DNA of 64,000 nt from Sphaerolaimus hirsutus (lineage: Eukaryota > Nematoda > Chromadorea > Monhysterida > Sphaerolaimidae): assembly GCA_964036195.1 (NCBI GenBank), contig OZ038451.1:12838529-12902528 (forward strand), given 5' to 3'. Below, one piece after another: positions 46,601 to 56,800 of the stretch (position 1 is the first letter of the stretch; every line of letters starts with the position of its first letter). The notes beneath the pieces are model-generated. The model ran no database searches. It saw only the letters and a list, made by a program, of their open reading frames with translations, and had not been told where the DNA came from. The position numbers and the translations under genes are program-made.

Positions 46601-46703
46601 CATTTTACATGACGTTTGACACTTTGACATTCGACATTTTACAGGGCATTTTACATTGTCTGGAAGTGGCTCCAGGCGTCGCAGACATGAAAGTGGGCGA
46701 TGA
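43605..46703 (+). CDS. Orphan secreted protein, acidic Ser/Thr-rich then strongly basic
   Basis: Six exons in consistent phase: 43605-43709, 43997-44191, 44515-44812, 45011-45343, 46081-46291, 46676-46703 (389 aa). A clear signal peptide ('FLLLIGLALSFIATPSTG') leads into an acidic Glu/Ser/Thr-rich chain with several N-x-S/T sites (N-A-S, N-L-T, N-T-S, N-I-S). After 'ASTTTMRRHPKRKLLKLFK' the sequence turns basic and finishes with Lys/Arg-rich runs ('KSKKRRASREERRKEMRE') and 'RRRHESGR'. I recognise no family. It may be a fast-evolving secreted or mucin-like product. Three of its five introns start or end in introner elements (43710, 44813, 46274), and two further introns are packed with MITEs. 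The second and last junctions are the least certain. Confidence 0.6.
43710..43978 (+). mobile_element. Introner in exon 1 of the orphan secreted gene
   Basis: The left end GTGCCAGTCCCGCAAGTTG and the right end CAACTTGCGGGACCGGC lie between two CTG copies (43707-43709, 43979-43981). Deleting element and one CTG gives ...D-S-L-D-E-D-A-Q in frame. The CTG target leaves no AG, so the acceptor is inferred at CACAG, 43996. A second left end (GTGCCGGTTCCACAAGTG) lies inside, so two elements may be fused. Confidence 0.82.
44233..44330. repeat. Left half of a CACTAGTTGAC-type MITE
   Basis: CTAGTTGACAATGACACC, CAACTGGTTCCGATTCC and AAAGCTTGCTGACGAACC match the left arm of 29070-29362. The right arm is missing. 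It lies in intron 2 of the orphan secreted gene. Confidence 0.7.
44813..45007 (+). mobile_element. Introner-related element forming intron 3 of the orphan gene
   Basis: Coding ...AAACCAG is followed by GTGTCAAATCC. The right end GCGGAATTGGTCC is followed by CAG (45008-45010) and coding ACCGAGAC. An exact CAG duplication lies outside. Phases join as K-P-D-R-D-L. Inner CAAGTGACAAG and CTTGTCA arms pair. The interior is of the AAGTGA type, not the TGTAAAATGTC type. Confidence 0.82.
45492..45745. repeat. MITE with CACACTAGTTTTTACC ends
   Basis: GGCCCTACACACACTAGTTT faces GAAAACTAGGTAGTGTGTG. It lies in intron 4 of the orphan gene; a GGCGCC fragment ending CCATTCCATCACT follows at 45755-45785. 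Confidence 0.7.
45789..46039. repeat. Foldback element, copy 2
   Basis: Matches 1419-1663 along its length, with facing GGAAGCGTGCCAA and TTGGCACGCTTCC. It ends 40 bp before the inferred acceptor of exon 5 of the orphan gene. Confidence 0.8.
46274..46672 (-). mobile_element. Introner in reverse orientation, splitting the last coding exon
   Basis: Exact CAG copies flank it (46271-46273, 46673-46675). The left end is GGGCCACTCCCAGACCCTG and the right end is TGTCTGGAAGTGGCTC. Removing it joins ...K-A-H-R to R-R-R-H-E-S-G-R and a stop. In this orientation the terminal GT is on the wrong side. The sub-terminal GTAAAATG at 46292 can serve as donor and the right CAG as acceptor, still in frame. A GAGTTTACCAG MITE (46388-46596) is nested in it. 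Confidence 0.78.
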
Positions 46704-48385
46704 AACTAGATGAAGATAATGAATGATTTTTGATTGAAAGTTCATAGTGAAATTAAACTACCTATACCCATTGACCATGTTCTTTCTAACATAACGACGC
46801 TAAGCTGTTTAGGTGATTTCGATGCATATGCATAAATAATGACCCCACACACAAATGGTTTACGGCCAAAATTTCGGAAACTGATAAATAAATCAGCTTC
46901 GGATGCAATTTAGGTCACCGGTATGAGGAGACCGTCAACTACCGTTGACAGAGATCGAAAATAATTCAATCTGGTAAGCTAGAAACTTTAAATCAGATTT
47001 ATCGGTTTCAGAAATTTGGGCTGTTTTGGTCGTCATTGGCTTTTATCATTTTGTGAGAAATAGCACACCAACAAGCAACAACACCCGCTGCAGACAACAC
47101 AGAAGGAAATGGTGAAAGATTTATCTGCACATGATCTTTGAGGCTTTCAAGTTCATAGACATTGTTTCTAGTGCACTCGTTGGATATAAATCATTGGACC
47201 ATGTGCCATTACTCATCTGGACCCATCTAATTCTACTCATGACTCATCTAGGTATACCTGTTACTCATCTAACCTACCCCATATGACTAGGATTCATTTT
47301 CTTTTCAGATCAGATGAGTGCAATGAAAATGGATCCATTCCAGTAAAGTCAAATGTGTCCAAGCTGACCCTGTGCCTCTATGCATGCACTTCCACAATCA
47401 CTGCAATTTCTCTTTTGAGCACATTTGAATTTACTGGAATGGATCCATCCATTTTCATCAGGTTCAAGTGTGTTTAATGGTTTCCTTTTCCTGGTAAAAT
47501 CAAATACATTATGTATTTAAACACACTCAAATAAATTTTTGTAATGGGGGTTGATTTAGATGTGTGGAAGGGTCTAGATGAGTAATGGGTAGAAAGATTG
47601 GTAACGGGTCTAGATGTATAATGGGTTTAGATGAGTAATAGGCCTCAGCCAAATAGTTGTACCGTTTCATCACTTGAAAATAAAATCTTGACGATAAACA
47701 CATATGGGCAAAAAATGCGTGGGATAAGTGGATTAAGCTTTTAAAAGCAAAGAGTACAAAAACTGCATTGATAACCGCAACGAAATGGGTGCGGCTCTGG
47801 CACAATTTTTATTCATTCAACCGTTTCTGTCAGACTGAAACGCCCTAGATTACACATAATTCAGACATAAATTAAAATTTAATATGTTTGTATTAATTCG
47901 CGATAAGCATATTCCTACCATACTATTTAATTTTGTGTGTAAAACATGCTCATTTCATACCGAACCATTGATTGTGTATTTACCCGACACCAAGTAACTT
48001 TCGGTGATAAGCGCGTGTGCTATATTAAAGCGAGAGGCGCTGGCAATTTACTTCCCAACACCAGCTTTTTCGATAAACACGTTTGATTTTAAACACGTTT
48101 CCTTCGTTCTTGCGCCACAAATATTTGCGACCGCTTCACACTCGAGCTGAATGTTTCCCCAAAAGCTTCGTTTTTAAGTCCCGCACTAGTGATAAAAGTC
48201 CAATTTTATGCGAGCGAACGAGCTTTACGCCACGTTTACTACCAAATCAGCTTATCGCAAACACAAACAAAGCGAAGTTCGTCCAGTCAGACACCTTCTT
48301 TGCCAAGTCACTCGCGCCGCACTAATCGCAAAGAGTACAAGATTGTTCTTGGCGAAGCCCAAAACACACCTGCACAGATAGAACC
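46704..48385. other. Intergenic, one MITE
   Basis: 46845-47035 holds facing GGTTTACGGCC... and GGTAAGCTAGAAAC arms related to the GTTTACCAG family. 47220-47650 has diverged ACTCATCTAG / CTAGATGAGTA words on both strands. No gene is supported. 48080-48385 may contain the 5' UTR of the next gene. Confidence 0.5.
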
Positions 48386-50231
48386 ATGCCGCTGTGGCGT
48401 CGCTTCAGCGAACGCAACGTCAACTACCAACGGGCGTCGCAGCGCAGCAACACCACCACCAGCAGCGACTTTCTGCCGGCGCACAAGCGAGCCCTGCTCA
48501 CCACCAGGTGCCAATCACAGACCGTGTCAAATGAACTGTAAAATGTCAAGTGTCATGTAAAGTGTCAAAAGTCATGTAAAATGCCCTGGAAAATGGCAAA
48601 CGAACGTTTGCCATTTTCCAGGGCATTGTACATCACTTTTGACACTTTTCATGACATTTAATATTTAACAGGGCACTTTACTGGCTTTACTCACCCGGGC
48701 ACTTTATTCACCGGTTACTTACGGGCACTTTACTCACCCCCAGGCTGCTCGCTAGCATCGCGTGCACCGTGCAGCGGTCGGCCAGTCGCTTCAGCGTGAT
48801 CGAACGCAACAGCAACAGCGCCGACGCCATTGGCTCGCTGGCGGCTGGAGACAAGGGGCGCAAGCGCTGCCGCGGCAAAGCCACCAGCTACAGCTGGGAT
48901 CAGCTGCTCAACTCGACTACGAGTCAGCTGATTGGAGATAATGAGCAGATCATGACGTCGCTCATTCAACTGTTCGCGCCGAAGACTAAGTTGGTATTTT
49001 ATTTATATTCATCGAAACCGGCTTTGGCTGCCATAAAAATATACCTGACATCACAAAGTACTGCCACTTGCCTAACCAACCTGTAAATGTCGACCCACAC
49101 ACAACATTTGGGAACTTTTGAAGTAAACTTTTGAACAACCCCAAAACAACACTCAACTCGCAGACCGGACGAGGCCACTAGCACATTCCGCCGTCACATG
49201 GAAACATCCCTGATCGGCCGGCTGGCCGTGCAGTCGCACTTCACCACCCTGACCCCGTCCGACCTGGTGTTCAGCACGGGGCACACCAAGGGCGACTTGA
49301 AGCACTGCGACGCTGTGTTGATGATCGCCAGAAGATCGGGCGATGAGAATGAATGGGCCAGCTTGTATTTGTTCCAGTTGGATAGGGCTACCAGAGTGAA
49401 GGGTGTCTCGTTTGTGGAAGGTGAGTAGTTGATTTGATTGCATGAGACTTGTCGCGACCAGAGAGTGCATGCGATTTGGTTGAGGATTTCTAAAAATTAA
49501 AGTGAAGTCGATTTCTAAATTAAAGGACGATTTCACCCTGAAGCAAATGCATAGCATGACGTTCGATGTGAAATACTGATCACGCGAAAAAATTGAGAAG
49601 ATTTAATTTAGCAAGCTCCAATTTAAAACAAATTACAAAATGCAAATAGAAAAAACAAAAAACACGAACATTGAAAAAGTCGTTTTCAAGCAGTCTCTTA
49701 ATGTAAAATACACGCCACACATTTCGCCATGCAAAAAATGTAAAAACAAAGCAAAGCCAATAACTCCAATTGAAGATCTGAAAACACCTCACCCCGCCCC
49801 CCCCCCCCCCCGCAGACATCAGCCCAGATCAACTCGAAGGCACCAAGTGCACCAGCAGCAGCGACCTGTGCCTAGCCAGAATAGCGCTGCACATGTGGGC
49901 GGCCGAACTGACCAACGCCCATCTGCTGCTAGTAGCCGACGGGTGGAAAGTAGCCCACCAGGCGCACGACTTCGATGACTTCAAAGACGCCGCCGACAGG
50001 ATCAATCTCGACTACCAAGTGGTCAATTCGAAGTGGACGGAAGGCGGAATCAAGAGATCGCGTTTGACCACTGAGAGCGCCATGTTGGCCAGGGTGTTGG
50101 CGTGCGATGAGAGGCCGGTGGAGTATAAATTGGACCGGTGCCAATTGAGACAGATGAAGCGCGGATTTAATCTGCCGCGGTACCTGGACATTCTCACTTG
50201 CGGCTGTTGCAGTCGGAAGGAGGACGCGTGA
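48386..50231 (+). CDS. Unrecognised 346-aa protein with a Cys-rich C-terminus
   Basis: Four exons in phase: 48386-48507, 48744-48989, 49164-49420, 49816-50231. The start 'MPLWRRFSERNVNYQ' leads into a Ser/Thr/Asn-rich, basic N-terminal region ('SRFSVIERNSNSADAIGSL'). An ordered-looking middle follows ('MTSLIQLFAP', 'HFTTLTPSDLVFSTGHTKG', 'ASLYLFQLDRATRVKG'), then a helical part ('LARIALHMWAAELTNAHL') and a basic end 'LDILTCGCCSRKEDA'. No signal peptide or membrane helix is evident, so it is probably cytoplasmic. The terminal CGCC could be lipidated or bind metal; that is a guess. Intron 1 is an introner; the ACC ACC AGG CTG CTC frame is restored on removal. GC content is high across exons. 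Confidence 0.75.
48508..48740 (+). mobile_element. Introner forming intron 1 of the 346-aa gene
   Basis: CAG (48505-48507) precedes GTGCCAATCACAGACCGTG, and CAG (48741-48743) follows the right end, an exact duplication. The arms TGTCAAGTGTCATG and CATGACATTTAA pair, as do GGCAAACG and CGTTTGCC at the centre. The right terminus is overgrown by three GGGCACTTTACTCACC units. Confidence 0.9.
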
Positions 50232-50768
50232 TTGTAAAACTTCATGATGTCACCCACTGGTAAATTGATCAGGTTCGCAATGGCATTAACGGGTATGTAT
50301 TTTCATTTTCATATGTACATAAGGCATAATCGTTTCCGTATTTACATTTTAATGTTGTGGATTCGGCGTTTTTAACAACATCGTTTCTATGCGATGTAAA
50401 AGAGTAGCCGAGGATGTGTCGAGTAGTGATGGAATGGCGCCTTGGCGCTGGCGCCCTTTAATGGCGCCAGCGCCATGGCGCCATTGGCGCCCTTTTCTCT
50501 GGCGCCTGGCGCTCTTATTTAGAATGGCGCCATGGCGCCCGTGGCGCTTGGCGCCATTTTTGCGGGCGCCAATTTGGCGCCCGCCGTCATTGTTTTGAAT
50601 GGCGCCAGGAATGGCGCCAAAATGCCAAGATGACAGTTGATTTTTATCCATTTTAAGTGCATTATCTTTGGAATCATGTTATTTTTAGGGTATTTAGCAT
50701 TTTACCTATGTAATTTCTTGCTAACATTGAAAGTTTAGATATATGTTCATCATTTTTATTCCACATAA

Positions 50769-51019
50769 GGTCCCACACACGCTAGTTGACGCCAAAATTA
50801 GCGTCAACTCAGAGTCAACTGGTCAAAAATTCAATTGACTCTGAGCCATTTACAATATGTATCCAAAAAATCCCCTTCTTTCATTCTACATCAATCGACT
50901 TCTCAATATTTCTTAATCAACACAGGTAAAAAATTGAAAATAGTTATACTTAAAACAGTTGACTCTGAGTTGACTCAATCGACTTCTAAAAAGTAGCGTC
51001 AACCACCGTGTGGAGCGCC
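50769..51019. repeat. Harbinger-like MITE with TAA duplications
   Basis: GGTCCCACACACGCTAGTTG at the left and GTGTGGAGCGCC at the right, with TAA on each side (50766-50768, 51020-51022). Inner GAGTCAACTG and CAGTTGACTC arms pair. Confidence 0.85.
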
Positions 51020-51639
51020 TAAGCTGCAAATCTTCACACGCTGCCACACTGATATTCATGAAAAGTGTCAAAACTTCATTTCTGCATGCTAGCATGTAAT
51101 GAGTTATCATAAAAAAAAATTGAAATATAACTCTCAATGCATCTTGTCCTCTGACCTATTGTAAATACTTTCCTGTCTAATTTATTTCATTAGTATGTCA
51201 CAAAATTTTCATTTGATGGTGGCAAAAAAATGTAACAACTGAATTCAAAATGGGATTTGTTTCTGTAAAAATCGTCAGTTCAACGCTGTCTCATGTATTC
51301 TCGCTTCCGTTACCGGTACAAATCTATGTCCACGCAATAGACAGAACAAATTAGACATAGAAAATTACAATAGTAATTTTTTTTGAAAATTATGGCAAAA
51401 TGTAATACCGTATTTCTTCCAATAGAATGGCAGGTCTCCAATAGAAGGGCGTATCCAATAGAAGGGCTTCTCTAATAGAATGGCATCTCCGATAGAAGAA
51501 CAGGTAAAAAGTTGACGAATAAAATAGAAGGGCGCCATTCTATTAGAAGAAATACAGTATCCACTTAAAATACTTGCCATTGAAAAAGTGCATCTCGTGG
51601 GCAGAAAAAAAACACTGATCTCCGTACAATTTTTGAATA

Positions 51640-52034
51640 TACCGTATATCCTTGAATAAGTCCTCCCCCTTGAATAACATCTCCCCTTGAATGACTCCCC
51701 CCTGTTGGCCAGGTGAGGAAAAAATAACTCCCCCTCGAATAAGTACCCTCTCTTGAATAACGCCCCACCTGGGTATTGGATATGTGTGTCCACAATGTGT
51801 ATTTGAATGATTTGGATTCCGATGAACACAGATTTTAGCATGAGTTGTTTTTGTTGTTGTTAAACTGTAAAATACCTCGATTGACAGGATACATTCATGA
51901 ATGAAACAATGAAAAATGTGCAAGTTCTGAGGAAAAAATTACTCCCCACTTGAATAACACCCCCTTAAATAACCCCCCTCCAAAACCTGACGAAAAAATA
52001 ACTCCCCTGCGGTCTTATTCAAGGATATACGGTA
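51640..52034. repeat. Mariner-like foldback, TACCGTATATCCTTGAATAA ends
   Basis: Ends TACCGTATATCCTTGAATAA and TTATTCAAGGATATACGGTA are perfect inverses with TA at the edges. The interior repeats CCCCTTGAATAA words. Confidence 0.85.
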
Positions 52035-53058
52035 GTCGCATAAATATAGATAGTATTCATGATAAGACGCAGTTCTTGGATGTGGCTTACGGCATTTTGG
52101 CTTTTAAATACATCAGAAAAGTGGTATTTATAACACACTGCTGTTCTACAATGTTGATATACCTGCTGAAATAATGATTTTTATCGTTGGCGCCACTGTG
52201 GCGCCTGGCGTCATTGTTGCTGGCGCCCTTTGGCGCCTGGCGACATTTTTTTAGATGGCGCCGTGGCGCCATCTTCTCTGGCGCCCGGCGCCATTATTTT
52301 GAATGGCGCCATGGCGCCAATGGCGCCATTTTTCCTGGCGCTTTTCCATCACTAGTCGAGTAATAAATTGGAGGGCATCGAATTTTTGGCTGATGCAAGT
52401 CGTATTTCTCTTCACCTAAGTTTTTTTAATAAATACATTCTTGTCGTAACTTTTTCATGTATTATTTACGTCACCTTTTACAACATCTGATAATTACAGA
52501 TGTAAAAATATGTATGTATTTTTAACAGCTGCTTCACCGTACATCGGTAAATATATTGCAACATAAACTACAATGATAAGACTTTGTGCGATTTAATTGC
52601 ACGAGTTTAAACAGTAAACAAAAAAAAACGTCATGTGATGCGATTGACGTCAAAGTTAAGTGCTTTACACGAATTTGACATTTTAATGCAGTCATGTAAA
52701 AGGTTCCAAAGTAACCGTATAATTCCGAGAAGCAAACATGCGCGCCGATAAGAGATTTAATACGTTTGACAAGTTTTCTGGTTACTATGAAATTATCCTA
52801 TTTATGTTTAAATACATTGTTGGAAAAGCGGTTTTAAATATGACAAGGTTTTTAAACATTAATCGGGGGGGGGGGGGTAGAGCACGCACGGATTAGTGAG
52901 CAAATATGAGCTGGCATACAGCATTTAAAATTCATATTATGGTGGTATGTCTGGGGGCACACCCAGACCCTGTAAAAAGCCACAAATTCATCGCTATTCA
53001 TTGCTTTATCGCCTTTCATCAGACGTTCATAACTTGGACAAAGGGTTTGAATTACAAT

Positions 53059-53525
53059 CAGTGGCGTAGCCAGGGGGGGGGGGCGGGGGGGCGGCCGCCC
53101 CCCCCCCCCTTCCGGGGTGAGACATGGAAATGTAAGGAAATGTGTTCTCCTGCAACGATTTCGGGGTCAATTTTCAAAAATTTTGCGCGCAAGCGCGCAT
53201 TTTTGCTTCACATTACAGGCATTTTTACTTCACAGGTTGCGATTGCCTCAAGCTGGGTTAAAATGCACTCAATTGTGTCCATGTCGCTGTATATGTATGT
53301 AAATTACATACATTTACAGCGGTATGTGACGCCAATGGCGCCATATCGCGGCGCCTACGAATGGCGCCAACACCATGGCGTGGCGCCTACGAATGGCGCC
53401 AGCGCCATGGCGCCAATTCCCTACCATAGGGGTCAAATTTTAGGGGGGGGCGCCGCCCCCCCCCGTTCGCCGGGCTCCGTAAACAATCCGCCCCCCCCCG
53501 CTCAAAAATCCTGGCTACGCCACTG
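53059..53525. repeat. hAT-like MITE, CAGTGGCGTAGCCAGG ends
   Basis: Perfect termini CAGTGGCGTAGCCAGG / CCTGGCTACGCCACTG and a perfect 8-bp duplication ATTACAAT (53051-53058, 53526-53533). Next to the termini are long G or C runs with GGCGGCCGCC. The centre includes GGCGCC words. Confidence 0.93.
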
Positions 53526-53858
53526 ATTACAATAGGCAGTGTATTTAGTAGAGCAAAATAATCAATCTTAAGAGGTGTTCAATGGCACATAAAGAATTTG
53601 TTCACTGTGAGCGACCGAGTTCTATATTTACACCATACTAAGGTATCACAGCTTATTGTCATTTGCATGCTAATATGCAAAAAGGGAAGCTTTGAGATAA
53701 AAAATGCCAAGAACAGACCAAATGAAAATACGCAAACTTGCCGCAAATTGTAAAATCCCAAACTATCAGAAAAAGCGTAAAATGCGAAGGAGGCAAGTCA
53801 AAAAAATGAGGGCACGTTGGGTAAAACATCGCAAAACACAATACCACATAAAAGAGCA

Positions 53859-56800
53859 TCAATCGACAGCGACCACTGAACAAGAGTCAAACACGTCAAA
53901 GAAGACGCACCTGCGCCCTGCTACGACACCGGGGGCGCCGCCCTCGACGTTCACATCGAGCTTGGCGGGCACGTCGGAGCTGCTGGTGATGGCGGTGCGG
54001 CGGCCCGCCATAATGATGCGGCTCTGCGACGCGACGAACGCATCCACGCTGTGGGAACGCTTTACCTGCGGTCGAGAGTCTTCGATCGTGCTAAGCGGGA
54101 GTACAGTTAAAAAATTCATACCTATATCGACATATGTACATATAATAGAATACCGCATTTACCAGAATATATCCCCCTGTGAATAATCCCCGAATTGTTA
54201 GACAGGTGATTTGATTAGACAGGTGAAATATTTCCCCACGTCGAAAAATCCCCCCTTTAGGCATATTATGTTATCAGTCCCTGGTCACGTTGTCAATAAA
54301 GCATTTCATGAATTGAATTGATAGAAACATGCTTGAAAATTATGACGAAAAAAATAATCCCCCCCGCTCGAGTAGTCCCCCCTAGAAAAAATCTGACGAA
54401 AAAGTAATTCCCCGGGGAATTATTCGAGTCAATACTATATATAAATAAAAAAACATTTAAAATATGTAGATAAATATAACCACATAATAAAACCTACGGG
54501 TGAGCCGGCGCCATCCAGATGCACCTGGCGCACATCAACCATAAAAGCTGATCCGGGGTTGTGCAGCCAGGCATGGTCGTCCAAGCCGACGCTCTTGTGC
54601 CTGGTGAGCGTGTGCGAGCCGCGGCGCACCTCCGTCCGCCGGTTCGTGTGCATCGAGCTGCGCCGCCGGCCCGCCAGCTGCCTGCCCACCGCCGAGGCCA
54701 CGCCCACCGGCCGGCCCAGACGCCCTCTGCTGTCGTCGCCGAACGAGTAGAGTCGGTGCGCTGAAACAGATAAAACATTGTATTTAGAATCGTTTAATCG
54801 GCCCCAATTCCGGGCCACACATATGATATGCCCCGAAATGGCACTTTTGTCATTTGTACGATTTTGTATGCACACAGCAAAAATTTTGAGCAACACTCCA
54901 CCCCCGTATTTATTATTATGTTTCAGGAAGGAATCAAAACGGCATTACAAATGTGAAAATGGCGCTTAATACCATGTATTTGGGTATAGATCCGTACCTA
55001 TACACAAGGACGTACGCAGGGGGGGGGGCGGCCGCCCCCCCCCCCCGTTCCCGGGCCGGTCATAAAAATTTGCCAGAAATGGCACTTTTGTAAAGCGATT
55101 TTGTAGGTACAATTGAAAAAATTTTGCGCGCAAGCGCGCAACCCCCACCCCGTTGATGAATGTATCATTTCAGGAGTCCAAACAGCATTATAAAAGTGCC
55201 CAACGTGTTCATAGTAGCTATATACACCCATGTTCATTTGGGTTCGGACACCTGCACATTTTTTATAAAAGCTTTATTCTGCCGGAACTATATCAATTTG
55301 AAAATTTTTGCTGGTACCCCAAAAAAGCCCAAACATTTGTCTACAAAACCCATGGGACACCCCCCAGTATAACGCCATGTGGGCCGCGAAAGCGGCCCAC
55401 ACATTTTTTTAGACAAAATTTCATTGCTTACTTGGGTTTGGACGTGTTGATTATACAGCTAATATTCTGTCTTTCAAGGCTGAATTTTGGCTTTGAAGCC
55501 AGAAATAAACTCTGGCTAGTTGCCAGAGTCTAATGCCTTTAAAAATCAGATTAGGATAGACTTTTATCACTTCATGCCTTTTGATACTGATTGGGTGAGT
55601 AGACAGTCATTTTCCCCAGTTCCCCACAAATGTGCATCACTCAAGCACAGTTGGCATGCAATTTTGGGCATTCAGCAGTGTGTAGGGCACTGGAAACAAC
55701 CAGGCCAGCTAGAGAAGGTTGTGGTGAATCTTTTATATACACCCCCATTCAAGGAAACCTCCCAAACTCGAGTCGCTTAAGAGCAAAAATGCAAAATTCA
55801 AAAAATGGAAAGTAGTAAAAAGGTAAGATACACACAAAAAATTTTTTGCACTTAAGCGTCTCAAGTTTGGGAAATTTCCTCGAATGGGGGGGTGTATAAA
55901 AGATTCCCCACAACCTTCTCTAGCTGGCCTGGTTGTTTCCAGTGCCCTACACACTGCTGAATGCCCAAAATCGCATGCCAACTGTGCTTGAGTGATGCAC
56001 ATTTGTAGGGAACTGGGGAAAATGATTGTCAACTCACCCAATCAGTATCAAGAACCATGAAGCAATAAAAGTCTATCTTAATCTGATTTTTAAAAGAATT
56101 GGGCTCTGGCAACTAGCCAGAGTTTATTTCTGTCTTCAAAGCCAAAATCCGGTTTTGAAAGACGGAATATTAGCTGTATAAACAATGCGTCCGGACCCAA
56201 GTAAGCAATGAAATTTTGTATATATAAATGTGTGGGCCGCTTACGCGGCCCACATGGCGTTATACTGGGGGGTGTCCCATGGGTTTTGTAGACAAATGTT
56301 AGGGCTGTTTGGATACCAGCCAAAATTTTCAAAGTGATATAATTCTGGCAGAATAAAGCTTTTTATAAAAAACGTGCATGTGTCCGAACCCAAATGAACA
56401 TGGGTGTATAGGTGTTAATAGATACCTATATGGTATACGTTGGCGCTAGCGCCAACGCCAATACTGCCATGGCGCTGGCGCCTACAAATGGCGCCAGCGC
56501 CATGGCTCCATTCCTTTAGTATAGGGCCAAATTTTAGGGGGGGGGGCGCCGCCCCCCCCGTTCGCCTGGCTCCGTATACAATCCGCCCCCCCGCTCAAAA
56601 ATCCTGCGTACGTCCCTGCCTATACAGTAGGCGTTGGCGCCAACACCAACGCCAATACTGCCATGGCGCGGCGCCTACAAATGGCGCCAGCGCCCTGGCT
56701 CCAATCTGGTTTAGGCAAAAACAGTAAGCTACGAACAGTCCGTGTAGACCAGGGTGACATTGTTGCCGGCGGCTACAGCCACTGGAGCGCCGGCCTCTGG

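Larger units (their letters stand above)
50232..53058. other. Intergenic, dense MITEs
   Basis: 50425-50630: GGCGCC-word hAT-like element (left end TAGTGATGGAATGGCGCC, right end lost). 50769-51019: CACGCTAGTTGACGCC MITE with TAA flanks. 51406-51560: TACCGTATTTCTTCCAATAG foldback. 51640-52034: TACCGTATATCCTTGAATAA foldback with TA edges. 52186-52355: GGCGCC element ending TTTTCCATCACTA. 52946-52978: lone introner end (CTG then GGGGCACACCCAG). 52360-52860 shows nothing I can name. Confidence 0.65.

Noticed and set aside
53704..54186. 160-codon plus-strand frame starting with Lys/Arg-rich sequence
   Set aside because: Its second half is antisense to the RCC1 gene's last exon and the first half shows no known domain. 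A resemblance to ribosomal protein L41 was considered and is too weak.
55520..56041. Frames containing the same Cys/Ala/Leu peptide on both strands
   Set aside because: They are mirror copies from the 1.2-kb palindrome, so the shared peptide is not evidence of a gene.
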